A DNA stretch of 64,000 nt from a bacterium C-53 (GTDB lineage: Bacteria > Bacillota > Clostridia > Lachnospirales > Lachnospiraceae): the NCBI GenBank assembly GCA_003612525.1, contig RAZD01000002.1, positions 1-64,000 of the forward strand, written 5' to 3'. The translations under genes and the position numbers were made by a program. This document shows positions 33,461-43,377 of this stretch, piece by piece. The notes below the pieces were generated by a model. It was not told where the DNA came from. It saw only the letters and a program-made list of their open reading frames with translations, and searched no databases. The first letter of the stretch is position 1, and each line of letters opens with the position of its first letter.

Positions 33461-35349
33461 TGGAATGCAGTAATGCCCAGAGGAGGGCAATAACCCACAA
33501 TAAGGGACCGGCGCTTGTGATTGCCGGTCCCGGAAGCGGGAAAACTTTTGTGATTACACAGCGTATCCGATATCTGATTACACATCACGGCATATCGCCG
33601 GAAAAAATCCTTGTTATCACATTTACAAAAGCAGCGGCGCTGGAAATGAAAGAGAGAGCGTTTGCACTGTTGGGAGCGCAGGCGCATCCGATCGCATTTG
33701 GCACATTTCACAGTGTCTTTTTTCACATGCTGAAAATTTCCGGCGGATTTGGAACGGATTCAATCCTTCGTGAGAAAGAGAGACGCCATTTTCTTTCGGC
33801 GGCATTTAGAGAATGCGGGATTGAAGCCGAAAAGAATGAATCTATTGAGGGCATCCTTTCAGAGATCAGTTCTGTAAAAAGCGGAATGGCGGATTATCAA
33901 CGGTTTGAGAGCAAACTGTTGCCGAAGGAGCAGTTTCGAATGATTTATACAGGGTATGAGCGGATGCTTACGCAGAATAAGAAGCTTGATTTTGATGATA
34001 TGATTCGTCTTTGTTTTCGCATGTTGAAAACGGATATGGAGATACAGAGGTACTGGCAGGAACGCTTTTCCTATCTGTTGATTGACGAGTATCAGGATGT
34101 GAACCGGCTGCAGGCGGAGACGGTGAAACTGCTTTTGAGCAAGGAGCGAAATCTTTTTGTCGTAGGAGATGATGACCAGGCAATCTACGGTTTCAGAGGA
34201 GCAGACCCGTCTGTAATGCTTTCCTTCCAAAAGGAATATGAGGATGCTTCGATGATTATGCTTGACAGAAATTATCGGTCGGATGCTTATATCGTAAATG
34301 CGGCAGACCGGGTGATCGGTGTGAATACAGACCGGTTTTCAAAGAAAATTACTGCGTCAAAGCCGCCGGTCCATAAGATTGACATACAATTATTTGAAGA
34401 CGAGAAGGAGGAATATGGCGCGCTTGTAAAATGGTGTCGGAAACACAAAAGGCTGTGCCGGGAAACGGCGGTTATTGTCAGGACAAACCGTGAAATCGGA
34501 TGGATTGCACGTTATTTAAAAAGAGAGCATATTTCATTTTCCACAAAAGAGCGTGTGAGGAATCTGTATGACAGTTTTCCCGGCTCTGATATCCTTGCTT
34601 ATCTGAGACTGGCGGCAGGGATAGAGGTTCGGCAGCAGTTCTTTCGCGTGATGAATAAGCCGGTTCGATTTCTCGCGCGAAACGCCGTAGGGGAGGGAGA
34701 GATTTTTCCTGCCTTACGTAAATTTTATCTTGGCAATCAGAGAATGACGGAAGAGGTCAATCGAATGGAAAAAGACCTTGCTTTTTTGAAAAAGCTTCGT
34801 CCATATGCGGCGTTTTGCTATATTATGAAAGGCATTGGATATGGGAAATATCTTGACGGATATTGCAGGGAACATGGAATCTGCATGGAGGAGGTCAGGG
34901 AAGACCTCTGGCAAGTGGAACAGGACAGCCGGAAGTATAAGAGTGTGGAGGCATGGATTCAGGCAGCGGTGGATGCGGGCAGCGTATATGAGGGGCAGGA
35001 TTGTCTGCGAGAAGCAGGAAATGTGGATACGATGCAGCCGGAGGGAATCTGTCTTTGCACGATGCACGGTTCGAAAGGGCTGGAATACGATACAGTGTTT
35101 CTTCCAAATGTAAATGAAGGCGTAACGCCATACCGTCAGGCAAAGGATTCTGCATCGATAGAGGAGGAGCGGCGGATGTTTTATGTGGCGATGACAAGAG
35201 CCAAAAAACAGCTCCATATCTGGACGGTGAAGAGCCTCAATGGAAAAGAGGTTCTGCCATCCAGATTCCTGGAGCCGCTTTGTGAAATATCGGAAGATGG
35301 TCATGTTTCGTCAGATATGATTTCGTCGTACTCCATGTCATCGAGATAG
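33457..35349 (+). CDS. UvrD/PcrA-family DNA helicase
   Basis: A 630-residue SF1A helicase. Motif I GPGSGKT near 25, Ia [25 protein letters not shown] near 210, [32 protein letters not shown] near 533, [15 protein letters not shown] near 574. It is shorter than PcrA (about 740) and lacks much of the 2B and C-terminal parts. Start ATGA overlaps the gltX stop. The 3' end overlaps the convergent DUF1292 gene by 49 bases. Confidence 0.92.
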   Translation: MMECSNAQRRAITHNKGPALVIAGPGSGKTFVITQRIRYLITHHGISPEKILVITFTKAAALEMKERAFALLGAQAHPIAFGTFHSVFFHMLKISGGFGTDSILREKERRHFLSAAFRECGIEAEKNESIEGILSEISSVKSGMADYQRFESKLLPKEQFRMIYTGYERMLTQNKKLDFDDMIRLCFRMLKTDMEIQRYWQERFSYLLIDEYQDVNRLQAETVKLLLSKERNLFVVGDDDQAIYGFRGADPSVMLSFQKEYEDASMIMLDRNYRSDAYIVNAADRVIGVNTDRFSKKITASKPPVHKIDIQLFEDEKEEYGALVKWCRKHKRLCRETAVIVRTNREIGWIARYLKREHISFSTKERVRNLYDSFPGSDILAYLRLAAGIEVRQQFFRVMNKPVRFLARNAVGEGEIFPALRKFYLGNQRMTEEVNRMEKDLAFLKKLRPYAAFCYIMKGIGYGKYLDGYCREHGICMEEVREDLWQVEQDSRKYKSVEAWIQAAVDAGSVYEGQDCLREAGNVDTMQPEGICLCTMHGSKGLEYDTVFLPNVNEGVTPYRQAKDSASIEEERRMFYVAMTRAKKQLHIWTVKSLNGKEVLPSRFLEPLCEISEDGHVSSDMISSYSMSSR

Positions 35350-35627
35350 GAATCGAATGCTTCCGCAATTTTTTCGTATTCCTCATCGCTTTCAATATAT
35401 ACCAGTTCCGGTTCCTTGTTCGGATCGTCTTCATCCTCAACTAACTGATAAAACCATACTTCACCTTCCTCGCTACAGCCTTCTTCATTGACCGGCAGCA
35501 GGACGATATAGTCTTTTCCTTCCACTTCAAGCACAGTGACAACCGCACAGTTGACAACAGTACCGTCGTCAAGTTCCAATTCAACGCTCATTTCTTCTTC
35601 TGGTTCCAGGTTCATAGGATCAGCCAT
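35301..35627 (-). CDS. DUF1292 (YrzB-like) acidic protein
   Basis: A 108-residue very acidic protein. The core is VELELDDGTVVNCAVVTVLE, GKDYIVLLPV and GEVWFYQLVED, the usual pattern of DUF1292 proteins in Firmicutes, whose function is not established. GGAGGAAA precedes its ATG. It overlaps the helicase 3' end on the opposite strand. Confidence 0.85.
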   Translation of the reverse strand: MADPMNLEPEEEMSVELELDDGTVVNCAVVTVLEVEGKDYIVLLPVNEEGCSEEGEVWFYQLVEDEDDPNKEPELVYIESDEEYEKIAEAFDSYLDDMEYDEIISDET

Positions 35628-35787
35628 CAGATTTCCTCCTTTTATGCAGAAAGTATTTTATGATACTAATGTAACATAGTTTTTTTGTGAGGACAACCAC
35701 GGAAGTATGTAAAAAAACGCAAAATAAGTTGGAATATTTCAGAATATGAGTTAAAATAAAGATGTATATGCGGGGAGACATGGAGGT

Positions 35788-36537
35788 GTGGATAAAGTGT
35801 ATAATACATTGGAACATCAGATTCATATGGCACGTCAGATGGTGACTGACCACAGCCGGATTGTATGTCTTTTGGGAGTTGGGATGAGGATTGAATCAGG
35901 TATACCGAATCCGGAGGGAAATGATATCGTATACTATATGGAAGAAGAATATGGATACGCGCCGGAGGAGATCTTTGCGGCAAGTTATTTTTATACAAGG
36001 CCGGGTTCCTTTTACAAGGCATACAAGGATGTTTATCTGGGCCGGGACTATGAGCCGTCCGCTGCGTATTATCGTCTGGCAGATCTTGAAAAGCAGGGAA
36101 AACTCTCCGGCTGTGTGACACAGGCAGAATATAGCCTTGCAAAAAAGGCAGGAGTATGGAACGTGGTGGAACTGCACGGCAGCATCTATGAAAACTGGTG
36201 CCCAAAATGTAAGAGAAGGTATACAAAGGAATATTTGCGTGACCAGAAGGGCACACCTCTTTGTGAGGAGTGCAAGATGACAATACGTCCGGGTATTGTT
36301 CTGAGGGGTGAGCAGGTCAGGAATGACTATATTACAAACGCTGCGAATATGATTTCGAATGCGGATATGATGATGGTGTTAGGGACAAATATGAATGACG
36401 GTTTGGTAGTCTGGGCAATGAATTATTTCAGGGGGAATTGTGTACTGGAAATCAGCAAAAATTCTCACTTTTCAGATAATCGTGCGAGTCTGGCTATAAA
36501 TGCGCCGGTTGTGGAGGTTTTGCCTCAGATTACGTAG
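35788..36537 (+). CDS. Degenerate sirtuin (Sir2-like) protein
   Basis: A 249-residue Sir2-fold protein. The catalytic His is in VELHGS near residue 130 and a Cys4 zinc site is present (CPKC near 138, CEEC near 158). The NAD-binding signatures are damaged: GAGxS reads GVGMR, PDFR reads PNPE, and QNID reads QAEY. These residues position NAD in active sirtuins, so deacylation is doubtful; it may bind another ligand or be structural. The GTG 35788 start is supported by GGGGAG 9 bases upstream; GTG 35797 is an alternative. Confidence 0.85.
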   Translation: MDKVYNTLEHQIHMARQMVTDHSRIVCLLGVGMRIESGIPNPEGNDIVYYMEEEYGYAPEEIFAASYFYTRPGSFYKAYKDVYLGRDYEPSAAYYRLADLEKQGKLSGCVTQAEYSLAKKAGVWNVVELHGSIYENWCPKCKRRYTKEYLRDQKGTPLCEECKMTIRPGIVLRGEQVRNDYITNAANMISNADMMMVLGTNMNDGLVVWAMNYFRGNCVLEISKNSHFSDNRASLAINAPVVEVLPQIT

Positions 36538-36556
36538 AAAGGAAACGGGTGGCTGA

Positions 36557-38392
36557 ATGGTAGATGTGACAATAGAGAAGGGGATTCCCTATCCGATGGG
36601 TGTTTCTTTTCAGGAAGATGATATCAATATTGCAGTGGAGGATTTCGGCGATAAACCGCTGTTCCTTCTGCTTTATGACAAGGAAAGCGGCAGAAAGGTA
36701 AAGAAGTTAAAGATTCCAAACGAGTACAGGCAGGGAAATGTGCTTTGCTTTAAATTAAGCAAGTTTCCATACGAAGAATACGAATATAACTTCAGTCGGG
36801 GTGACACCTGCTTTACAGACCCTTATGCGCAGAAGCTTTCCGGCTGCGACAGATGGGGAGAACATCGTCCCAGAGGAATTTTCACACCGAACCGGCCGGA
36901 ACGTTCCGGCTGGGAAGAAGACCGGCCGCTGGAGATTCCGTATGAAGAAGTGATTCTCTATCTTCTCCATGTGAGAGGATTTACAAAACATAAATCATCC
37001 GAAGTGACGTACCGTGGATGTTTCGAAGGAATTATAGAAAAGATTCCATACCTGAAGGAACTGGGTGTGAATCAGATAGAGTTGATGCCCGCATATGAAT
37101 TTTGGGAAGTGACAAGGCGCACGAAACAAACAGCGCCGGCGGTTATGCCGGTAAAACCGGAAGATGCCACTGGAAACAGAGTGAATTACTGGGGGTATAG
37201 CGACGCATTTTACTTTACGCCGAAAGCAGCTTATTCGGGAACCGGGAATCCTCAGGAATCTTTCCGGTCACTGGTTATGGCCCTGCATAAAGCAGGGATA
37301 GAGATTGTTATGCAGTTTTACTTTCCGGACCATAAAAGTCCGCTGTTCGTGATTGAATGCTTAAGATACTGGGTGCTTACCTATCATATAGACGGAGTCC
37401 ATCTTCTCGGCGGCATGATACCGGCGGAGACGGTTGCCAACGATCCGATTCTTGGCAGAACGAAACTCTCGTATGATAAGTTCCGGAACGGCTTTGAGAA
37501 TGTAAAAGGCACATATCGCCATCTTTCCGCATGCGATGATGGCTATATGTATGATTTTCGTAAATTTTTAAAGAGTGATGAGGATATGCTCAGGGCGTTT
37601 ACCGGAAGACAGAATTACAATTCCAAAACTGTAGCGCCGATTAATTATATCACGAATTATTACGGCTTTACGCTGATGGACCTTGTTTCATACGATCGTA
37701 AGCATAATGAGGCAAACGGTGAAGATAATAAAGATGGAAACGATTATAATTATAGTTGGAACTGTGGCGTTGAAGGAAGAACGAGAAGAAAGTTTGTGAT
37801 CACACTCAGAAAGAAGCAGATTAAAAATGCATTTTGTATGCTGCTGTTCAGTCAGGGAGTGCCATTGATTTTAAGCGGGGATGAGTTTGGAAATTCACAG
37901 CGCGGTAATAATAATCCGTATTGTCAGGATAATGAAATAAGCTGGCTGAACTGGTCGAATAAAGATACAAATCAGGATATTTTTGAGTTTGTCAAGTCGT
38001 TGATTGCCCTTCGAAAGAAGAACACTGTGTTTCACCGCCGGGAACAGCCGAAAATTATGGATACGAAATCATGCGGATATCCCGATCTGTCTTATCATGG
38101 GGAGCTTGCCTGGTATCCGAAATTTGAGAATTACAACCGCCATATCGCTGTTATGTACTGTGGTGAATATTCGGACAGGGAAGAACGGGAAGATGATTTT
38201 TACATTGTGTATAATATGTACTGGCTTGATATCCGGTTTGCCCTTCCAAAGCTTCCAAAAGACAGAGAATGGTGTCTGTTATTCGATACGGGAAAAGGTT
38301 TTTATAAAAAGGCGGAAGCGCTTCCGGCGCAGTCAAACATTGTTGTGAAAGATAGAAGCGTAGTGGTTTTGATAGGAAAGAAGAAAGAATAA
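36557..38392 (+). CDS. GlgX/pullulanase-like GH13 protein lacking catalytic residues
   Basis: A 611-residue protein with an N-terminal CBM48-like domain (about 1-115) and a GH13 barrel close to isoamylase/GlgX (VNYWGYSDAFYF near 213; NEANGEDNKDGNDYNYSWNC near 393). The catalytic sites are lost. The nucleophile segment DGFRFDLA is DGVHLLGG, the AEPWD acid/base segment has no equivalent (GRTKLSYDKF), and the HDGFTL aspartate segment is NYYGFTL. The reading frame is intact, so this appears to be a maintained pseudoenzyme, perhaps a glucan-binding or regulatory protein. Confidence 0.88.
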   Translation: MVDVTIEKGIPYPMGVSFQEDDINIAVEDFGDKPLFLLLYDKESGRKVKKLKIPNEYRQGNVLCFKLSKFPYEEYEYNFSRGDTCFTDPYAQKLSGCDRWGEHRPRGIFTPNRPERSGWEEDRPLEIPYEEVILYLLHVRGFTKHKSSEVTYRGCFEGIIEKIPYLKELGVNQIELMPAYEFWEVTRRTKQTAPAVMPVKPEDATGNRVNYWGYSDAFYFTPKAAYSGTGNPQESFRSLVMALHKAGIEIVMQFYFPDHKSPLFVIECLRYWVLTYHIDGVHLLGGMIPAETVANDPILGRTKLSYDKFRNGFENVKGTYRHLSACDDGYMYDFRKFLKSDEDMLRAFTGRQNYNSKTVAPINYITNYYGFTLMDLVSYDRKHNEANGEDNKDGNDYNYSWNCGVEGRTRRKFVITLRKKQIKNAFCMLLFSQGVPLILSGDEFGNSQRGNNNPYCQDNEISWLNWSNKDTNQDIFEFVKSLIALRKKNTVFHRREQPKIMDTKSCGYPDLSYHGELAWYPKFENYNRHIAVMYCGEYSDREEREDDFYIVYNMYWLDIRFALPKLPKDREWCLLFDTGKGFYKKAEALPAQSNIVVKDRSVVVLIGKKKE

Positions 38393-39037
38393 ATGCATCT
38401 TTGGAAACATTTTAAGACAATTACCAGACATAAAATGCTTGTGATGAAAAACTGTTTCAGAGTAGGTCTGTACAGACAGGGAATTCTGCATGATTTAAGT
38501 AAATATTCTCCGACGGAATTCTTTGTCGGCGCGTTTTATTATCAGGGCGACAGAAGCCCGAATAATGCAGAGAGGGAAGTGAAAGGTTATTCTTCATCAT
38601 GGCTTCATCACAAGGGACGGAATAAACATCACTATGAATACTGGATTGATTATTCAACAAAGGCAATTAAAGGGGGCGTTGCTCCTGTGAAAATGCCGGT
38701 ACGGTATGTAGTGGAGATGATGATGGACCGGATTGCGGCATCAAAGGTGTACAATGGGGCAAAGTATAGTGATTCTTCTCCGCTTGAATATTTTCTTCAG
38801 GGAAAAGAAAATGCCCCGATGCATAAAGAGACGAAAGAGCTGTTAGAAAAGCTCCTGAGAATGCTTGCGGAAAAGGGCGAGGATAAGACATTTGCATATA
38901 TGAAAAAGGAATTGCTCGGAAAGAGGCATAAGATTGGAAATCAAAAAGTTTCAATCGCGGGATTTGTGTCTGCGCGCTGCTTGCCACAAACCCGTTATGC
39001 GCAAAAAGCAGCGCGGAAATGGAGAAAAAATGGATAA
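38393..39037 (+). CDS. DUF5662-like protein
   Basis: A 214-residue soluble protein starting MHLWKHFKTITRHKMLV. Conserved-looking polar segments are GILHDLSKYSPTEF (residues 30-43), WLHHKGRNKHHYEYW (about 70-84) and MMMDRIAASKVY. The spaced His/Asp residues suggest a metal-binding helical (HD-like) fold. I associate it with DUF5662, whose function is unknown. It starts directly after the GH13 stop and overlaps the next gene by 8 bases. Confidence 0.78.
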   Translation: MHLWKHFKTITRHKMLVMKNCFRVGLYRQGILHDLSKYSPTEFFVGAFYYQGDRSPNNAEREVKGYSSSWLHHKGRNKHHYEYWIDYSTKAIKGGVAPVKMPVRYVVEMMMDRIAASKVYNGAKYSDSSPLEYFLQGKENAPMHKETKELLEKLLRMLAEKGEDKTFAYMKKELLGKRHKIGNQKVSIAGFVSARCLPQTRYAQKAARKWRKNG

Positions 39038-39536
39038 AGAAAAAACAGCGGAAGAAATTCTGAAAATTCTTGAGATGCAGGAAGAAATTTTGCAGTTTAC
39101 ACATTTTACAAATGCGGATGCGTGGGAACTTGGCAGCTTGATGGTGGAGGAGGCGATACGCAGAGATCTCCATATTGCCATCAGCATACGGCTGAATAAC
39201 GGACTGATTGTGTTTCAGCATTTTCTGGATGGAACAAAGCTTCATAATGAGCAGTGGGTGACGCGAAAGTTCAATACAGTACGTGTGATGGAAACAAGCA
39301 GTCTTTTCCTCTATGCAAAACTGAACAACAGAAATCAAACGATGGAAGACCAGTTTCTGGACGAGAAAGATTATGCATGCTGTGGCGGGGGCTTTCCAAT
39401 CCGTGTGGAGGAAACCGGTGTTATTGGGGCAGTCATTGTGTCGGGTATGAATCATGTTGCCGATCATGACTTTATCATTAAATGTCTGAGCAAATACCTG
39501 CATATGGATGAGGTTCCGAGAATTAAAAAATTCTGA
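39030..39536 (+). CDS. UPF0303 / GlcG-HbpS heme-degrading-domain protein
   Basis: A 168-residue protein of the HbpS/GlcG-like (UPF0303) fold, with DAWELGSLMVEEA near 30, then the strand pattern LHIAISIRLNNGLIVFQHFLDG and the GGGFPIRVEETGVIGAVIVSG segment near 113-133. The family binds small ligands such as heme or is uncharacterised. The frame is open from 38934; ATG 39030 is chosen for GGAG 7 bases upstream. Confidence 0.82.
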   Translation: MDKEKTAEEILKILEMQEEILQFTHFTNADAWELGSLMVEEAIRRDLHIAISIRLNNGLIVFQHFLDGTKLHNEQWVTRKFNTVRVMETSSLFLYAKLNNRNQTMEDQFLDEKDYACCGGGFPIRVEETGVIGAVIVSGMNHVADHDFIIKCLSKYLHMDEVPRIKKF

Positions 39537-39557
39537 CTGGAGAGGAATTAAGAACAG

Positions 39558-40658
39558 ATGATAGCCAGAGTGTTAAAAGAGGAAGAACTGACCGTAATTT
39601 ATCGTAAATTCCTGGTGGAAGATTTTCCCCGTGCTGAAGTGAAATCACTGAATGATATTCTGAATCTCTTTGAGAAAGGGGAGTATATCGGAGTCGGTTT
39701 CTTTTACGAGGAACTCCTTTTTGCATATGCTTTCTTTTATCAGCCGTTGCTCAGGAAAACCATGCTGCTTGACTATTTTGCAGTGCGGAAGGGAAAGCGG
39801 GGAATGGGAATCGGAAAAGAATGCCTTGTGCGGATGAAGAAGCTGTTTTCAAAGATGGACGGCATTTATCTGGAAGTTGAAAATGCCGTAAAAGCCGGAA
39901 CGTCCGAAACGTATAACGAAAGGGTCAGGCGGAATCTGTTTTATCTTGAAAATGGAATTCTTCCGACGGATATTGAGTCAAAGGTATACGGCGTTGACTT
40001 CTCAATTCTTTACCTTCCAATATGCAGCGATATCTGTTCGAAAGAAGATTTTGAGTATCTTTATGGCAGGTTGTTTGGCAGCAGAATCCCATATATTGTC
40101 GGGGACAATCTGAAAAACGGGATTCGAAAACAGTTGTATCGACGTGGAAACATTATATACCGCCGGGCGTTAAAAGAAGATGTGGAAGCAGTCTACGAAT
40201 TAATGATGGAAGTTTATGACGGACTTGCGGAAAAATCCTGTTTTGTGCCGGAAGAAAAGGAAAATCTTTATGATTATGTGGATAAGGGGATGATTTTTCT
40301 CGCCTGTGATGGGGATAAGCGTCTGGCGGGGTATTTCCTTGTTATTTATCCCGGAGCCGGAGCGGAAAACCTTGCGGCGGATCTCGGGTTCTCCGCTGCA
40401 AAGCAGAAAAAGACAGCCCATATGGAATCCTGCTGCGTGAGAGAGGAATACAGAGGCAGCGGAATGGAGAAAGATTTTCTTCGGATAGCAGAACAGTGTA
40501 TTGATGGAAAAAAATATAAATATCTGATGGGAACCGTATCGCCGTCAAATGCGGCAAGTGTAAAAAGTTTTGAAGACTGTGGATATCAGGTGGTTCGTAC
40601 ACAGGAAAAGTACGGCGGACTGCTTCGCCATATTATGATGAAAGAAAAGGACGCGTAA
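39558..40658 (+). CDS. Tandem GNAT-fold acetyltransferase-like protein
   Basis: A 366-residue protein with two GNAT-like halves. Residues 1-150 include LLDYFAVRKGKRGMGIGKEC, with an acetyl-CoA loop-like RGMGIG. Residues 200-366 include MESCCVREEYRGSGMEKDFL, with RGSGME, and the ending MGTVSPSNAASVKSFEDCGY, typical of GNAT C-termini. Duplication of the fold is likely. The acceptor substrate is unknown. GAGAGGA precedes the start. Confidence 0.82.
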   Translation: MIARVLKEEELTVIYRKFLVEDFPRAEVKSLNDILNLFEKGEYIGVGFFYEELLFAYAFFYQPLLRKTMLLDYFAVRKGKRGMGIGKECLVRMKKLFSKMDGIYLEVENAVKAGTSETYNERVRRNLFYLENGILPTDIESKVYGVDFSILYLPICSDICSKEDFEYLYGRLFGSRIPYIVGDNLKNGIRKQLYRRGNIIYRRALKEDVEAVYELMMEVYDGLAEKSCFVPEEKENLYDYVDKGMIFLACDGDKRLAGYFLVIYPGAGAENLAADLGFSAAKQKKTAHMESCCVREEYRGSGMEKDFLRIAEQCIDGKKYKYLMGTVSPSNAASVKSFEDCGYQVVRTQEKYGGLLRHIMMKEKDA

Positions 40659-40671
40659 AACGTCCTTTTTT
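40645..40671 (+). terminator. Rho-independent terminator
   Basis: AAAAGGACG (40645-40653) pairs with CGTCCTTTT (40661-40669), ending in a T run. It overlaps the stop of the GNAT gene. Confidence 0.85.
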
Positions 40672-40727
40672 GATGAGCGGATTCTTTTGTGAGCATAAGA
40701 GCGCATGCGGCTTTACAGAGAAAGACA

Positions 40728-41780
40728 TCAGTAGGATTTTACCTCTTTCCACAGCGCATTGTATTGGTAGGTGGCATCTTCGCCGAGATAACGGTAGGTT
40801 TCCAGATTATCATACTGAGTAAAATCAGGGAAAGCGACGGGATTGCTGCGTATTTCATCATCCGTAATCAGGGCTCTTGCGGCGGCGTTTGGCGTGGAGT
40901 ACGTGATATATTCAAAGTTTTTCAGGGCGATATCCGCACGGCACAGAAAATTAATAAATTTTTCCGCATTTTCCTTATTCGGCGCATTTTTTGGAATGAC
41001 CCATGAATCAATCCATATATTTGTGCCTTCTTTTGGAATGACATACTCCAGATCATTGTTTTCGCTTTTCGTATAAATTGCTTCACCGGAATAGATGACA
41101 CCGATGGCGGCTTCATTTCCAATCATTTTGTCTCTGACCTGGTCAACAACATAGGCCTGAGTCAGCGCTTTTTGGACGATCAGAGACTCTTTTGCCTGCT
41201 GAAGCTGTGTTTCGTCTGTGCTGTTCATTGAGTATCCGAGACGTTTCAGTGCGACCATAAAAGCATCCCGCACGGAATCCTGCATCAGAATATTGTCTTT
41301 ATATCTCTCATCCCAGAGGATATCCCAGCTGTCTATAGGTGAATCAACCATAGTTTTGTTGTATAAAATACCAACGGTTCCAAAACAGAAAGGAACGGAA
41401 TACTTGTTGTCTGGGTCAAATTCTCTTGACTGTATCAGGTACTGCGAATCAATGTTTTTTATATTTGGAATATGATCAAAATTGATTTCGGCAAGGAGCT
41501 CATTTTGAATCATTTTTTCGATCATATAATCGGACGGACAGACGACGTCGTAGAGTGAAGCCCCGTTTTCTATTTTCGGATACATGATTTCATTTGTCTC
41601 AAATTCGTCATAGATAACGGAAATGCCTGTCTCTTCCTCAAACATTACGAGTACATCAGGATCGATATATTCGCCCCAGTTATAGACAATCACCTCACCG
41701 TTAGGCCCTGTTTTTCTGCCGCAGCCTGTGAGCAGTGCGGTTATGACTGCTAAAAGCAGCAATGCAGTCCATTGTTTCAT
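40728..41780 (-). CDS. potD: Spermidine/putrescine-binding lipoprotein
   Basis: A 350-residue ABC substrate-binding lipoprotein. Signal MKQWTALLLLAVITAL with lipobox LTGC (Cys about 20). Family segments: VIVYNWGEYIDPDVL near 30, DVVCPSDYMIEKM near 78, PFCFGTVGILYNK near 128 and the C-terminal DNLETYRYLG. It delivers polyamines to PotBC at the membrane. It is the last gene of potABCD, overlapping potC by four bases. Confidence 0.93.
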   Translation of the reverse strand: MKQWTALLLLAVITALLTGCGRKTGPNGEVIVYNWGEYIDPDVLVMFEEETGISVIYDEFETNEIMYPKIENGASLYDVVCPSDYMIEKMIQNELLAEINFDHIPNIKNIDSQYLIQSREFDPDNKYSVPFCFGTVGILYNKTMVDSPIDSWDILWDERYKDNILMQDSVRDAFMVALKRLGYSMNSTDETQLQQAKESLIVQKALTQAYVVDQVRDKMIGNEAAIGVIYSGEAIYTKSENNDLEYVIPKEGTNIWIDSWVIPKNAPNKENAEKFINFLCRADIALKNFEYITYSTPNAAARALITDDEIRSNPVAFPDFTQYDNLETYRYLGEDATYQYNALWKEVKSY

Positions 41781-42559
41781 TGTGCTGTCATTTCCTTTCT
41801 TTTGTCCGGTTTCAGATTGATAATAAGAAGCAGAATTAATACGGACAGGAAGAGAAGTGTGGAAAGAGAATAAATTTCCGGTTTGATTCCCTTCTTAAGC
41901 TCCGTATAGATCTTGGTTGATAATGTGTCAATTCCCGGACCTTTTGTAAAATGCGTGATAATGAAGTCGTCAAGCGACATCGTAAATGCCATTAGAAATC
42001 CCGAGAGAATGCCTGGAAAGATTTCAGGAAACACAATGACAAAGAAGACGTAGGCCGGCGAACCGCCGAGATCGAGTCCTGCTTCATAGGTACTGTAATT
42101 CATTTGAGAGAGTTTTGGCATCACGCTTAAGATCACATAGGGGATATTAAACGTGATATGTGCCATAAGGACTGTTGAGAAACCAAACGAAGCGCCAAAA
42201 GCGAGATAGAGAAGCATCAGTGAAATGCCGGTCACAATATCTGCATTCAGCATCGGTATATTTGTAATACCAAGAAAAATGGTTCTTGTTCTTTTTCTCA
42301 TATGAAGGATTCCCAAGCAGGCAGCTGTTCCGATTACGGATGCGATTACGGCGGAAAGAAACGCAATCAGCAGCGTGTGTGTGAGCGCCCCCATAATCGC
42401 TTCATTCTGAAAAAGCTCACCATACCATTTCAAAGTGAATCCACCCCATTTTGCCCGTGTTTTTGAAGCATTGAAGGAGAGTACGATCAGAGTTGCAATC
42501 GGTGCATACAGTAGTATCAGAATCAGACCGATATAAATTTTTTGAATGGTATGCTTCAT
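41777..42559 (-). CDS. potC: Spermidine/putrescine ABC permease
   Basis: A 260-residue permease with about six membrane segments. The EAA-like cytoplasmic loop is YEAGLDLGGSPAYVFFVIVFPEI near 156, contacting PotA. It overlaps potB and potD by four bases each, so the operon is translationally coupled. Confidence 0.92.
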   Translation of the reverse strand: MKHTIQKIYIGLILILLYAPIATLIVLSFNASKTRAKWGGFTLKWYGELFQNEAIMGALTHTLLIAFLSAVIASVIGTAACLGILHMRKRTRTIFLGITNIPMLNADIVTGISLMLLYLAFGASFGFSTVLMAHITFNIPYVILSVMPKLSQMNYSTYEAGLDLGGSPAYVFFVIVFPEIFPGILSGFLMAFTMSLDDFIITHFTKGPGIDTLSTKIYTELKKGIKPEIYSLSTLLFLSVLILLLIINLKPDKRKEMTAQ

Positions 42560-43377
42560 GGTGCGGATTCCTCCTTGCTGGTATCATATTTTGCCGTAAG
42601 AATCATACTGATAATAATGAAAATCATTAATACGAAAGAAAGACCGCTTCCGGAATTCCAGTTACCGTCCTGCGTGAATTCTTTTTCAATGATATTGCCG
42701 ATCAGCAGGATTTTTCCTCCGCCCAACAGGTCAGAAATGACAAATGTAGTGAGCGCCGGCACGAATACCATTGTAATTCCGCTGATTACGCCCGGTATGC
42801 TCAGCGGGAAGATGATTCTTGAAAAAGTCTGCATGCGGTTGGCGCCAAGATCTTTTGCCGCATTGATGATATTGTCATCAATCTTTTCAAGCGCATTATA
42901 AATCGGCAGTACCATAAACGGAAGAAAATTATAAACCATGCCAAGCACAATCGCATACGGTGTGTTAATAATTTTCAATGCCGGCAGGTGAAAGAAGGAG
43001 AGTATGGTATTGATGACTCCGTTTTTTTCAAGAAGGGACTGCCATGCGAGTGTCCTGAGAAGAAAGTTCATCCACATCGGGAGAATGAAAATGATGATGA
43101 CAAAACTTCCTTTACCAAATTTCATGTTTGCAAGTATCCATGCAAGCGGATAGGCAAGTATGAAACAGATGATGGTGCTGATCAGAGAAAGAATCAGAGA
43201 GAGAATCAGGGCTTTCATATTTCCAGGTTCCGCAATTGCTGTGATATTGTCAAGCGTAAAGCCGCCTTTGCGTGCGGTAAATCCATAATAGAATATCATG
43301 CCAAGCGGAATGAGTATGAATCCAGCGGCCCACAGAGCATAGGGGGCGGCAAGAAATTTCGATCTTCTGTTATTCAT
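42556..43377 (-). CDS. potB: Spermidine/putrescine ABC permease
   Basis: A 273-residue permease with about six membrane segments. The EAA-like loop is [22 protein letters not shown] near 184. The partner permease is PotC. It overlaps potA (8 bases) and potC (4 bases). Confidence 0.92.
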   Translation of the reverse strand: MNNRRSKFLAAPYALWAAGFILIPLGMIFYYGFTARKGGFTLDNITAIAEPGNMKALILSLILSLISTIICFILAYPLAWILANMKFGKGSFVIIIFILPMWMNFLLRTLAWQSLLEKNGVINTILSFFHLPALKIINTPYAIVLGMVYNFLPFMVLPIYNALEKIDDNIINAAKDLGANRMQTFSRIIFPLSIPGVISGITMVFVPALTTFVISDLLGGGKILLIGNIIEKEFTQDGNWNSGSGLSFVLMIFIIISMILTAKYDTSKEESAP

